In this document: piece by piece, positions 37,733 through 47,548 of the stretch
Position numbering within the stretch: position 1 is the stretch's first letter
Layout: every line of letters starts with the position of its first letter
From: Clostridiales bacterium
Lineage (GTDB): Bacteria; Bacillota; Clostridia; Christensenellales; CAG-138
Reading direction: 5' to 3'
DNA: 64,000 nucleotides
Assembly (NCBI GenBank): GCA_019416935.1
Contig: DXWI01000007.1
Span: 40,788 to 104,787 of the forward strand
Program-made: the position numbers and the translations under genes
Notes under the pieces: model-generated
Told to the model about the DNA's origin: nothing
The model's input: the letters and a program-made list of their open reading frames with translations, nothing else
Databases searched by the model: none

Positions 37733-38051
37733 AACGCAACGGCCTGGGAATTATGGTTTCACCCGAAATAATATTATCAGGACACAAAAATAGCGCTGTC
37801 TTTACATTGGTGACGCAAGTGGTAGTTTTTTAAGCAGCTTATTTTAGAAGGCGGCAAACGGGATACAGCAGATCGGTGACTGGACAGATTTTGTTAGCCG
37901 ATTGATGCAGCGGTATATGTCGTTTGCAATTCCTTCGATTATGCTTCAACTCCTTTTTTCTTATGAAAACGCAAAAAACATCGCAGCCGTTTTTCGGCTG
38001 CGATGTTTTGTTTGTACTGTTTCCAAAGCGCCGAAGCGCCCTTATAATCGC
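37733..38051. other. Intergenic region with no gene seen
   Basis: About 319 bases after the frameshifted gene. The only clear element is the minus-strand terminator of the sugar ATPase gene (37973-38007). I see no convincing ORF or promoter in the rest. Confidence 0.6.
37973..38007 (-). terminator. Terminator of the MsmX/UgpC-like gene
   Basis: AACATCGCAGCCG (37977-37989) / CGGCTGCGATGTT (37995-38007) with a 5-base loop; on the minus strand it is followed by six T residues. Confidence 0.92.
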
Positions 38052-39266
<1,215 letters not shown>

Positions 39267-39564
39267 TTGCTTCCGACTCTGATGGGCACGAACTTCATCA
39301 ACTGCCCACCTCGCATTCGCCCGCGAAAGTGGCGGATGCATTACGACAGGTCTCCACGCTGCCGCACCGCGAGTCATGCGGTTGTTGTCTGTACCTCCTT
39401 TATTGAGCGTTGCGGACGCTAGAATAGTGGAGTAGCGCCTGCACGCTTTGATACAGTAGCTTTGCATCTATTATGACAAAAAAATGAACGTTTGGCAAGA
39501 TGCAGATTCCGATCTTGCGAACTTCGTCCATGTTGCGGTACAATGGCTTTTGGTGAAGAATGCG
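39267..39564. promoter_or_regulatory. Divergent promoters between the sugar ATPase and the first NAGPA-like gene
   Basis: Minus strand: TTGCCA (plus 39493-39498), 17 bp, CATAAT (plus 39470-39475), giving a ~195-base leader to the ATPase start. Plus strand: TTGCGA (39515-39520), 18 bp, TACAAT (39539-39544), giving a leader of about 14 bases to ATG 39565. AAAGGAGGT (plus 39398-39406, minus sense) sits in the ATPase leader, 15 bases before an in-frame ATG. Confidence 0.6.
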
Positions 39565-40650
39565 ATGAAACGGATATTGACGATAGTATTGTTGCTTTTG
39601 ATACTGCCGCTGCCCACGCTGGCTGAGGCGCCGGACGCCGTCGGCGGCGATCTGAACGGGGACGGACTCGTCGGCGCTGCGGATGCGGCGTTGGTTTTGC
39701 GTGCTGCGGACGGTCTGATGACGCTCGACGGCGCGCGCTCCGTCGCGGCGGATGTGACCGGCAGCATGAGCATAAACGATGCGGATGCTGCGGCGATCCT
39801 GCTGCATGCGACCGGCCGGCTCTCTTCGTTTTCCGACCTAGCCGGGAAGCTCAGCGGCGCGCTGCTCGGCGAGCGCTATGCCGACCGCTTTTCCTATCAG
39901 GGAACGATCATGACGGGCACCGGCTATCGCAGCGATATGGTAAGCGTGTCGCAGCGCGTTATCCGGCGCGATGAGAGCGTCTGTTATGTGATGGATATCT
40001 ATGTGCGGGACATCACAAGCGTTCGCACCGCGTTTTCCAGCGGGGAATACCGCGGAAAGCGGGAGAGCGTGCTCGAGATGGCGGAGAGCAACGAGGCAAT
40101 CATCGCAATCAACGGCGACTTTTACTCCTACCGCGGCGAGGGCCCGGTTGTGCGCAACGGCGTCTGGTACAAGGAGAGCGTCGACGAGCGCGTGGACATC
40201 TGCGTGCTCTACCGCGACGGACGGCTCGTTACGTTCGAAAAAGGCGCCACACTCGAGCAAATTCAGGCGGAGGGCGAGGCGTACCAGAGCTGGGCGTTCG
40301 GCCCGATGCTGCTCGACGCGCAGGGCCGGGCAATGACAGAATTTCATTGCAACAAGACGATTCTAACGACGAATCCGCGTGCAGCGGTCGGCTACTATGA
40401 GCCGGGACACTACTGCTTTGTACTTGTGGACGGCCGGCAGGGCAAGTATTCCAAGGGTATGACAATGCAGCAGCTCTCGCAGTTGTTCGAGGATCTCGGC
40501 TGTACGGCCGCCTATAATCTGGACGGCGGCCAAACGGCGGTGATGGCGTCGAAACAGGGATTGGTCAACCAGCCGTTCGACGGCGGCCGCACCACGAGTG
40601 ATATCGTCTATATCGGAGAGCCTGCCGGAAGTTCGGAGGTTGTTCCATGA
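39565..40650 (+). CDS. Exported phosphodiester glycosidase (NAGPA-like) with N-terminal dockerin-like module, copy 1
   Basis: A 361-residue secreted protein. A signal peptide (1-20) is followed by a dockerin type I-like module with two calcium-loop repeats (GDLNGDGLVGAADAALVLR, about 27-45; VTGSMSINDADAAAILLHAT, about 63-82). The NAGPA/phosphodiester glycosidase domain (about 110-350) has INGDFYSYRGEGPVVRNGVW, NPRAAVGYYEPGHY and AYNLDGGQTAVM. The animal relative uncovers mannose-6-phosphate by removing GlcNAc; bacterial members are thought to cleave phosphodiester-linked sugars. The next gene overlaps by 4 bases and is a paralogue. Confidence 0.85.
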   Translation: MKRILTIVLLLLILPLPTLAEAPDAVGGDLNGDGLVGAADAALVLRAADGLMTLDGARSVAADVTGSMSINDADAAAILLHATGRLSSFSDLAGKLSGALLGERYADRFSYQGTIMTGTGYRSDMVSVSQRVIRRDESVCYVMDIYVRDITSVRTAFSSGEYRGKRESVLEMAESNEAIIAINGDFYSYRGEGPVVRNGVWYKESVDERVDICVLYRDGRLVTFEKGATLEQIQAEGEAYQSWAFGPMLLDAQGRAMTEFHCNKTILTTNPRAAVGYYEPGHYCFVLVDGRQGKYSKGMTMQQLSQLFEDLGCTAAYNLDGGQTAVMASKQGLVNQPFDGGRTTSDIVYIGEPAGSSEVVP

Positions 40651-41816
40651 AAAGAGGATTATGCCTGCTGTTGATCGGTCTGCTGCTGTTGCCCATCCCC
40701 ACGCTTGGCGCACAGGAGAGCCCGGACGCTGCGCCGACCCCTTCTCCAACGGGAACCGCTGCGCCGGCGTTTTCCATGCCGGAACCGGCCGCCGAGACGC
40801 CACAGACCCTGACGGAGGACGCGGAAGAAGCCCGTGTAATGTCGCTCAGCGCAGCCGAGGTAGCGGAGCGGATGCGGCAGGCGGGAGCGGATGCGGACGT
40901 GACCGGAAACGGCGCTGTGGATGAGGCGGACGCAATCGCCATGCTGCTGCATGTCACGGGGCGGCTGCCGGATCTTGCCGCGCTGCCGGATATTCTGTCG
41001 GACAGCCTGCTCGGGGAAAAGCACCTTGAACGGTTTTCCTATACGGGCGTGCAGCAGGGCGAGGGGTTTTATCGCAGCGCGTCGGTCAGCTATGCGCTGA
41101 CGGCCGTCAAGGAAAAGGATCTAAACTACTATGTCGCGGATATTTATTTGCGGGATCTGAACCATTTCCGCACCGCATTCGGCCTGAACACCTACAAGCG
41201 GTCGGAGCCGGTGGTGGATATGGCGAAGAACAACCAGGCCATTGTTGCGATCAACGGCGATTATTATTCCTGGAAGAATAACAAGGGCCTTGTCATTCGC
41301 AACGGCGTCGTGTACCGGGAGTCGATCGACCGGCGGCAGGATCTCTGCGTGCTGTACAGCGACGGCGTGATCGAGACCTATGCGCCGGACGAGGCAGATA
41401 TCGAGCAGATCATTTCCCGGGGCGCCTATCAAAGCTGGTCGTTCGGACCGAGCCTGCTCGATGAAAACGGTCAACCGAAAACGGATAGGAGTCAGTTCAG
41501 AAGCTCCATTCAGGGGCCGAACCCGCGCAGCGCGCTCGGCTATATCGAGCCGGGGCATTACTTGTTTGTTACGGTGGATGGCCGCGGCCGGGGCGGCTCC
41601 GACGGCGCAACGATGCGGCAGCTTTCCCAGCTGATGTATGACCATGGATGTGCCATAGCCTATAATCTCGATGGCGGAGGCACGGCGGTCATGGCAAACG
41701 CGGAAGGCGCGATCAGCCGACAGTCCAATCTGTCGCGCCAGTGCAGCGATATTCTGTTCATTGTCGAGGACTATACGGTGTACGACGACGAAGCATCCGG
41801 CGCCGGAGAAGACTGA
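40647..41816 (+). CDS. Exported phosphodiester glycosidase (NAGPA-like) with dockerin-like half-module, copy 2
   Basis: A 389-residue paralogue of the preceding gene, overlapping it by 4 bases (translational coupling). After the signal peptide (1-21) comes a Pro/Thr linker, then one calcium-loop repeat (ADVTGNGAVDEADAIAMLLH, about 81-100), then the shared SLLGE..FSYTGVQQGEGFYR region. The catalytic domain has INGDYYSWKNNKGLVIRNGV, NPRSALGYIEPGHY and AYNLDGGGTAVM. It keeps one of the two dockerin repeats recognisable in copy 1. Probably acts at the cell surface with its neighbours. Confidence 0.85.
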   Translation: MKRGLCLLLIGLLLLPIPTLGAQESPDAAPTPSPTGTAAPAFSMPEPAAETPQTLTEDAEEARVMSLSAAEVAERMRQAGADADVTGNGAVDEADAIAMLLHVTGRLPDLAALPDILSDSLLGEKHLERFSYTGVQQGEGFYRSASVSYALTAVKEKDLNYYVADIYLRDLNHFRTAFGLNTYKRSEPVVDMAKNNQAIVAINGDYYSWKNNKGLVIRNGVVYRESIDRRQDLCVLYSDGVIETYAPDEADIEQIISRGAYQSWSFGPSLLDENGQPKTDRSQFRSSIQGPNPRSALGYIEPGHYLFVTVDGRGRGGSDGATMRQLSQLMYDHGCAIAYNLDGGGTAVMANAEGAISRQSNLSRQCSDILFIVEDYTVYDDEASGAGED

Positions 41817-41836
41817 GAAAAGGAATTGTTTAACAT

Positions 41837-42673
41837 ATGAAACGGGTATTGGGCAGCATCCGACGCGCGGATGAGCGGTATCGAATGATTGAAAACGGCG
41901 ACAAGGTCTGCATCGGCGTTTCGGGCGGTAAGGATTCGCTCCTGCTGATGGAGGCCATGAAACTGTATCAGCGCTTTTCCTATACGAAGTTTGACGTGTG
42001 CGCCGTTATGCTCGACCTCGGCTTAAAGAAGCAGAACGTGGCGGCAGTGGAGGCGTATGCCGAAAAGATCGGCATGGACTTCACCTGCGTCTACACGGAC
42101 ATCGGCAGGGTCGTGTTCGAGTACCGGGATGAGCGCAGCCCCTGCGCGCTGTGCGCAAAGCTCAGACGCGGCGCGCTCAACACTGCGGCGGTGGAGCGCG
42201 GCTGCAACAAGGTGGCGCTCGGGCACAACCGCGAGGACGTGCTGGAAACGCTGTTTATGAGCATGATGTACGAGGGCCGTATCAATACGTTCGCACCGGT
42301 CACGCACCTGTCGCGTCGGGATGTGACGATCATCCGGCCGCTCATCTTTTTGCCGGAGAAATATGCGCTGTCGCTCGCACGGCAGAAGGAACTGCCGATC
42401 CTGCCGCCGCACTGCGACATCGCGGGAAGCACCAAGCGGGAGGAGGCGCGCCGGCTGCTGCAGCATCTGGCCACGCTGACGCCGGATATCGAGCAGAAGC
42501 TGCTGCATGCGCTGATCCATACCGAAACGTATGGCCTTTGGGATCGCATGAAGCTGCCAAACGGGCTCGAAACGGTGGAAACGGCCGATGGCGGCAAGGT
42601 AATCCGCATCGAAGGGGAAGAGGATTCACAGACTGTTTGCACCCGACCCGACGGGAACTGTGCTATACTGTAA
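41837..42673 (+). CDS. TtcA-family tRNA 2-thiolation protein
   Basis: A 278-residue PP-loop ATPase with SGGKDS at 29-34 and CALC at 103-106, the cysteine pair that in TtcA holds an iron-sulfur cluster with a later Cys (candidate in PPHCDIAGS). The family thiolates C32 of tRNA. AAAGGA lies about 12 bases upstream. It is a cytoplasmic RNA-modifying enzyme between exported proteins, so its operon neighbours do not explain it. Related TtuA/TilS-like proteins are less likely given the spacing of the motifs. Confidence 0.85.
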   Translation: MKRVLGSIRRADERYRMIENGDKVCIGVSGGKDSLLLMEAMKLYQRFSYTKFDVCAVMLDLGLKKQNVAAVEAYAEKIGMDFTCVYTDIGRVVFEYRDERSPCALCAKLRRGALNTAAVERGCNKVALGHNREDVLETLFMSMMYEGRINTFAPVTHLSRRDVTIIRPLIFLPEKYALSLARQKELPILPPHCDIAGSTKREEARRLLQHLATLTPDIEQKLLHALIHTETYGLWDRMKLPNGLETVETADGGKVIRIEGEEDSQTVCTRPDGNCAIL

Positions 42674-42733
42674 AAAGAGAAATGCGGTCGCCTCCGGAGG
42701 GAAGCGGCCGATACAAACGGAGAGGACAGGCAC

Positions 42734-45700
42734 ATGGCTAACAGGTTGCTCAAATGGATGATCGCCGGGCTGATGGCCGCGTCGGTAATGCTGACAGCGG
42801 CCTGTTCCCTGATGCAGACGGACGCATCCGAGGGCGGCGGCGCACGGAGCGGACTGATCATCAATGAGGTGGTCTCCAGCAACAAGCGCAGCCTCACCGA
42901 TCAGGCCGTTGGCTCGCCGGACTGGATCGAGCTCTACAATGCTTCCAACAGCGCGATCAATCTCGCGGGCTATGGCTTGACGGACAATGTGCGAAAGCTC
43001 TATAAATATACGTTCCCGGATTTGACGATCGAGGCCGGTGAATACCTGATCGTTTACGCCGCGGAGAACAACGGCGTGACCAAGACCGATGTACCTTGCA
43101 CCGGCTTCGGCCTGTCCAAGAGCGGTGACTCGCTGTATCTGTGCGATGGTTTCTTTGAGATCGTGCAGGAGATGACCGTGCCCGCGCTGCTGACGGACGC
43201 GTCGTACGCCCGCCGCGACAACGGCACTTACGGCTATTGCGCCACGCCGACGCCGGGCGCTGCAAACACCACGGAGATTGTGGACGCACTGGACTCGATC
43301 TTTGCCGAGGCGGATGCGGGCGCGCTGTATATCACGGAGGTGCAGCCGGATGGAAACGGCGAGCCTTGGGCGGAGATCTATAACGCCTCCGGGGACGATG
43401 TGCGGCTCGATAACTATTATCTGTCCGATGCGGATACCAACCTGCTGCGCAGCCAACTGCCGGAGACCACGCTCAAAGCGGGCGAATATGCGGTGGTTTA
43501 CCTGACCGGCAAGACCGGCGCCGACCGGATCGAAACGTCGTTCAAGCTTGGCAGCGCGGATACAAACCTGTATCTGTCCAATTGGCAGGGCGTGCTCGTT
43601 TCACAGGTTGGGTGGGATTCGGCCGTCCCCGCGGGACTCACGGTCGTGGCCGATGCCGACGGCGCGGTGTGCTATACGGCGTTTCCGACGCCGGGAGAGG
43701 CGAATTCCGACCGCGTGTTTGCATCCGTAACGACGAGCGAAATGGGCGCGGATGATCCGGTGCGCATCAACGAGATCCTCCGGAGGAACAAATACAGCGT
43801 CATCGATGAAGACGGCGACCGCACCGAGTGGGTGGAACTGTACAACAGCTCCGATGCGGGCGTGTCCCTGTCGGGGTACTATCTTTCCGACAACGCGGAC
43901 AATCTGTTCAAATGGGCGTTCCCGGCGATGGAGCTGGAGCCGGGGGCGTACCTCGTGGTATTTCTGTCCGGCAAGGATCGCACGGATGGAGCGCTGCACG
44001 CTTCGTTCGGCCTGTCAAACGAGGAGACGGGCGTGTATTTGACGCGGCTGGACGGCCTGCGGTTGGATTATCTCGAGGCACCGCCGGATCTTTCCGATAA
44101 CATATCGGTGGGACGCGAGCGGGACGGGGCGATTCGCTATTACGCGCAGCCCACGCCGGGTTATAAAAATGCATATGGGTTTGAAACAGCCGAGGACATC
44201 GGCTTTTTCAATACGAACGGGGTGTATATCAGCGAGGTTTGCGCGGTCAATGCGGTCAAGAGCGAAAAGAACGACTGGATCGAACTGTACAACGGATCCG
44301 ACGCACCCGTGGATTTGACCGGTTGGTATCTCTCCGACGATGACGCCGAGCCGCTGAAATACCGCCTCGACGGCGTGACCGTCAAGCCGGGCGAGTATGC
44401 GACCATCGAGACGTCGTCGCACCCCACGCGCCAGAAGGCGGGCGTTGCCACCTTCGGCATCTCGCCGGCCGGCGATACGATCGTGCTCAGCGATGAAAAT
44501 GGCCTGCGCGTGGATACGTTTGAAACCGGTGTGCTGGCAAACGGCATAACGAGCGGGCGCATCGAGGGGAACGGGCAGATCCGGCGCGTGTTCTTTACCG
44601 AACCGACGCGCGGCAAGGCGAACGGCGGCAGCACGCTCGGCGGCTATGCGCCGGAGCCGGTGCTTTCGGAAACCGCGCTGTACCATACCGATTCGTTTGA
44701 ACTGGAGATGGCGGCGGATGGCGCCGAGATCCGCTATACCACGGACGGCTCCAAGCCCACGGCACGTTCAAAACTGTATACCGGCCCGATCACGATCTCT
44801 CAAAACACCGTGATTCGCGCTGCGTCGTTCCGGCAGGACCGGCTGCCGTCCGACATTGCGACCTGTACCTACTTGTTTGAACAGGCGCATACGCTGCCGG
44901 TGGTCTGCGTGAACGGCGATCCGGATCTGATCGCGCAGGTGTTTGCCGCTACCGAGCGAACGAATAAGGTCGAGCGCGAGGCGTTCATTCAATGGTATGA
45001 GACCGATGGCAGCCTCGGCGCGGAGTTTCCGTGCGGCATCAAGGCAAAGGGCGCGGGTACGCTCCCGTTCAAGCAGAAATCGCTCGCCATTCATCTGCGC
45101 GCCGGCTACGGGCGTTCGGAGGTCACCTACCCGTTCTTCCCGGACAGCGATCTGACGACGTTTGTTTCGCTCGTGCTGCGCAACAGCGGGCAGGATATTG
45201 GCGATCACTCGTTCGATGCGCGCGTGCGCGACGCCTTTGCCTCCCGCGCGGTGGCGGGCATGAACATCGATTATGCGCTCACCCGGCCGGTCATCATGTA
45301 TCTGAACGGGCGCTATTACGGCATCTATGATTTCGGAGAGGATCAGAACAAGGATTATCTGGTGAATCACTATGGCGTGGATGGCGATGCGGTGGACATC
45401 ATTCAGCGGAATACGCGCGTTTTGCAGGGCACAAACGCGGATATCAAGCGCGTGTTCGCCTATGCCATGGACAAGAATCTTGCCGACGACGAACTGTTCG
45501 CCAAATTTGCGGAATGGATTGACGTGGACTATTTTACGGACTATTTCATTGCGCAGACGTACTTTTACAACAGCGATATGTTCAATCAGAAATACTGGCG
45601 ATCGCAGGATTACACCGTGAAGTGGCGTCCGATCTTCTATGATCTCGATTTTTGCTTCAACGCGTCGAGCAGCCCGAGCCGCAACATCATGTCCGCCTAT

Positions 45701-46069
45701 TTTTCCAAGACCGGCGTGCCGTCCAACGACGGTTCCCTGACGCATATGAACATCTATGTGGGATTGGAAAAGAACGCAAAATGGCGGCAGATGTGCGCCG
45801 AACGGTATGTGCAGCTCATTTGCACGCAGTTCGAGCCGGAGCGGCTGCTCGGCATTTTGAACGATCTGGTGGAGCAGATGCGGCCGGAGATGGCGCGGCA
45901 TATCGCCCACTGGGGACACCCCAAGAGCATGAGCGCGTGGGAGGATGCGCTCGACACGCTGCGCTCGGCCATCAAAAAGCGCCCGCAGTATGCGCTCGAA
46001 GACGTGCAGCAGTATTTCCGAATTTCCGATACGCAGATGAACGAATGGATTCAAAAATACAGCGCATAA
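42734..46069 (+). CDS. Large lipoprotein: lamin-tail domains, chitobiase-type domain and CotH kinase-like domain
   Basis: A 1,111-residue exported protein. The lipoprotein-like signal ends at Cys24. Four lamin-tail domains begin at about residues 40, 197, 342 and 496 (for example INEVVSSNKRSLTDQAVG, then DWIELYN). A CHB_HEX_C-type beta domain (about 640-715) has IRYTTDGSKPT. The C-terminal CotH-like domain (about 725-1095) has GIKAKGAGTLPFKQKS, NGRYYGIYDFGEDQN and WRPIFYDLDFCFN. CotH proteins are atypical kinases of secreted proteins. GGAGAGGA lies 7 bases before the ATG. With NAGPA-like genes on both sides it suggests a surface modification locus. Confidence 0.87.
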   Translation: MANRLLKWMIAGLMAASVMLTAACSLMQTDASEGGGARSGLIINEVVSSNKRSLTDQAVGSPDWIELYNASNSAINLAGYGLTDNVRKLYKYTFPDLTIEAGEYLIVYAAENNGVTKTDVPCTGFGLSKSGDSLYLCDGFFEIVQEMTVPALLTDASYARRDNGTYGYCATPTPGAANTTEIVDALDSIFAEADAGALYITEVQPDGNGEPWAEIYNASGDDVRLDNYYLSDADTNLLRSQLPETTLKAGEYAVVYLTGKTGADRIETSFKLGSADTNLYLSNWQGVLVSQVGWDSAVPAGLTVVADADGAVCYTAFPTPGEANSDRVFASVTTSEMGADDPVRINEILRRNKYSVIDEDGDRTEWVELYNSSDAGVSLSGYYLSDNADNLFKWAFPAMELEPGAYLVVFLSGKDRTDGALHASFGLSNEETGVYLTRLDGLRLDYLEAPPDLSDNISVGRERDGAIRYYAQPTPGYKNAYGFETAEDIGFFNTNGVYISEVCAVNAVKSEKNDWIELYNGSDAPVDLTGWYLSDDDAEPLKYRLDGVTVKPGEYATIETSSHPTRQKAGVATFGISPAGDTIVLSDENGLRVDTFETGVLANGITSGRIEGNGQIRRVFFTEPTRGKANGGSTLGGYAPEPVLSETALYHTDSFELEMAADGAEIRYTTDGSKPTARSKLYTGPITISQNTVIRAASFRQDRLPSDIATCTYLFEQAHTLPVVCVNGDPDLIAQVFAATERTNKVEREAFIQWYETDGSLGAEFPCGIKAKGAGTLPFKQKSLAIHLRAGYGRSEVTYPFFPDSDLTTFVSLVLRNSGQDIGDHSFDARVRDAFASRAVAGMNIDYALTRPVIMYLNGRYYGIYDFGEDQNKDYLVNHYGVDGDAVDIIQRNTRVLQGTNADIKRVFAYAMDKNLADDELFAKFAEWIDVDYFTDYFIAQTYFYNSDMFNQKYWRSQDYTVKWRPIFYDLDFCFNASSSPSRNIMSAYFSKTGVPSNDGSLTHMNIYVGLEKNAKWRQMCAERYVQLICTQFEPERLLGILNDLVEQMRPEMARHIAHWGHPKSMSAWEDALDTLRSAIKKRPQYALEDVQQYFRISDTQMNEWIQKYSA

Positions 46070-46091
46070 TGGAACAGAGGAAATGGGAACG

Positions 46092-47291
46092 ATGAAAAGA
46101 GCATTTTTGATTATATTGCTGCTGGCGTTCGGCCTGACCGTCCTAGCCTGCGCACCCAAACCGGTCGGACCGGAACCGACGGCAACCCCTGCGGTTACGG
46201 CGGAACCCACGCCGACGCCGACGCCCACGCCGACGCCGGAACCGACCCCGTATGACATGACCGGCAACGGCGTTGTCGATGCGGTGGACGAGACGGCGCT
46301 GCAGCTCCATCTGGATGGAAAGCTGCCGGCTCCGGAGACGCTGCCGGAGCTGCTCGCGAACAGTCTGCTCGGCGAGGCCTGTTTTGAAAAGTTCTGCTAT
46401 ACTGGTGAGGAGCGCGGCGAGGGCTTCTACCGAAATGCACTCGTGTCCATGACGCTTGAAACGATTGCGGATGAGACGATCCGCTACCATGTGGCGGATA
46501 TCTATGTGCGCGATCTGTCGTGCTTTCGCGCCGCGATCGCAGACGATGCATTTGGCCGCTGGGCGGAGGAGCCGGTTGTGGACATGGCGGCCCGCACGGA
46601 AGCGGTCGTCGCCGTTTCGGGCGATTATTACAGCGCCCGTCCCACGGGACTGATGGCGCGAAACGGTGTGTGGTATCGCGAAACCATCGACCGCACGCGG
46701 GAGGTCTGCGTGCTGTATCTGGATGGAACGATGGAGACCTATTCTCCAAAGCAGATCGATCTGGAGACGATCAAGGCACGCGGCGTGTGGCAGGTTTGGG
46801 GGTTTGGCCCGGGCCTGCTCGACGCGGAGGGACAGCCGAAAACGACGTTTTTGAGCAAGGTGCGGCCCGCCAACCCGCGCAGCGCCATCGGTTACTACGA
46901 GCCGGGGCACTACTGCCTCGTGGTCGTGGAGGGTCGCGGTGTAAACGGCTCCCAGGGGATGAGCCTACAGGATCTCTCCCAGCTGTTCCATTCGCTCGGC
47001 TGCCGCGCCGCATATAACCTTGACGGGGGCGCAACCGCGATCATGGCCGATGCGGCGGGGGCGATCAGCGAGCAGAGCAAGAGCCGCGGGTGCAGCGATA
47101 TCGTCTATCTCGGCGCACTGCCCACTGCGCTTCCGCTGCCCGGTCTGGAACCGGAAGCCTCGGCACAGCCCGAGCAAACACAGCCGGAGCAAACCATTGA
47201 ACCACCTGCCAAAACGGAGCAGCCGGCGGATTCTTCCGGCACGCCGGCGCCCGAGGACTCGCCCGAACCATCGGCCACGCCGGCGAGCTGA
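46092..47291 (+). CDS. Exported phosphodiester glycosidase (NAGPA-like) lipoprotein with dockerin-like half-module, copy 3
   Basis: A 399-residue paralogue of the two genes at 39.6-41.8 kb. A lipoprotein-like signal (AFGLTVLAC) leads to a Pro-Thr repeat linker and one calcium-loop repeat (YDMTGNGVVDAVDETALQLH). The catalytic domain has VSGDYYSARPTGLMARNGVW, NPRSAIGYYEPGHY and AYNLDGGATAIM. A Pro/Glu/Thr-rich tail of about 60 residues is unique to this copy. I used the second ATG, 11 bases after GAGG, because the first is only 2 bases from it. It directly follows the CotH protein and ends at a strong terminator. Confidence 0.85.
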   Translation: MKRAFLIILLLAFGLTVLACAPKPVGPEPTATPAVTAEPTPTPTPTPTPEPTPYDMTGNGVVDAVDETALQLHLDGKLPAPETLPELLANSLLGEACFEKFCYTGEERGEGFYRNALVSMTLETIADETIRYHVADIYVRDLSCFRAAIADDAFGRWAEEPVVDMAARTEAVVAVSGDYYSARPTGLMARNGVWYRETIDRTREVCVLYLDGTMETYSPKQIDLETIKARGVWQVWGFGPGLLDAEGQPKTTFLSKVRPANPRSAIGYYEPGHYCLVVVEGRGVNGSQGMSLQDLSQLFHSLGCRAAYNLDGGATAIMADAAGAISEQSKSRGCSDIVYLGALPTALPLPGLEPEASAQPEQTQPEQTIEPPAKTEQPADSSGTPAPEDSPEPSATPAS

Positions 47292-47309
47292 TATGCAAGC
47301 AAAACGCAC

Positions 47310-47340
47310 AAAGGAACGGACATCCGTTCCTTTTTCTTTT
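47310..47340 (+). terminator. Terminator of the NAGPA/CotH cluster
   Basis: AAAGGAACGGA / TCCGTTCCTTT inverted repeat (47310-47333) followed by TTCTTTT. Confidence 0.9.
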
Positions 47341-47548
47341 TCAGGAACGGCCGTCACGCGGTTCGTCCGGCGCACAGAGCGCCCGCCGGTATGGGGATGA
47401 CACCGGAGCGGACCGTGCGCGCGAACGGCGGGCCAGGGACGGAGCGGGCGGGCGCGCTGCCGCCTTTCAGAAAAACCAAAATGGGATTTCTCCGTCTGCA
47501 GCGGGATGCTTGTGCATATACTTCTCGAGAAGAGGAGGGATGCGCCGG

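Noticed and set aside
37367..37833. Cys-rich continuation of the 36988 frame after the T7 run (CPLCGTSRRDC and similar)
   Set aside because: It looks zinc-finger-like, but the alternative frame gives a sensible domain and a C-terminal membrane span, so the Cys-rich part is an out-of-frame artefact.
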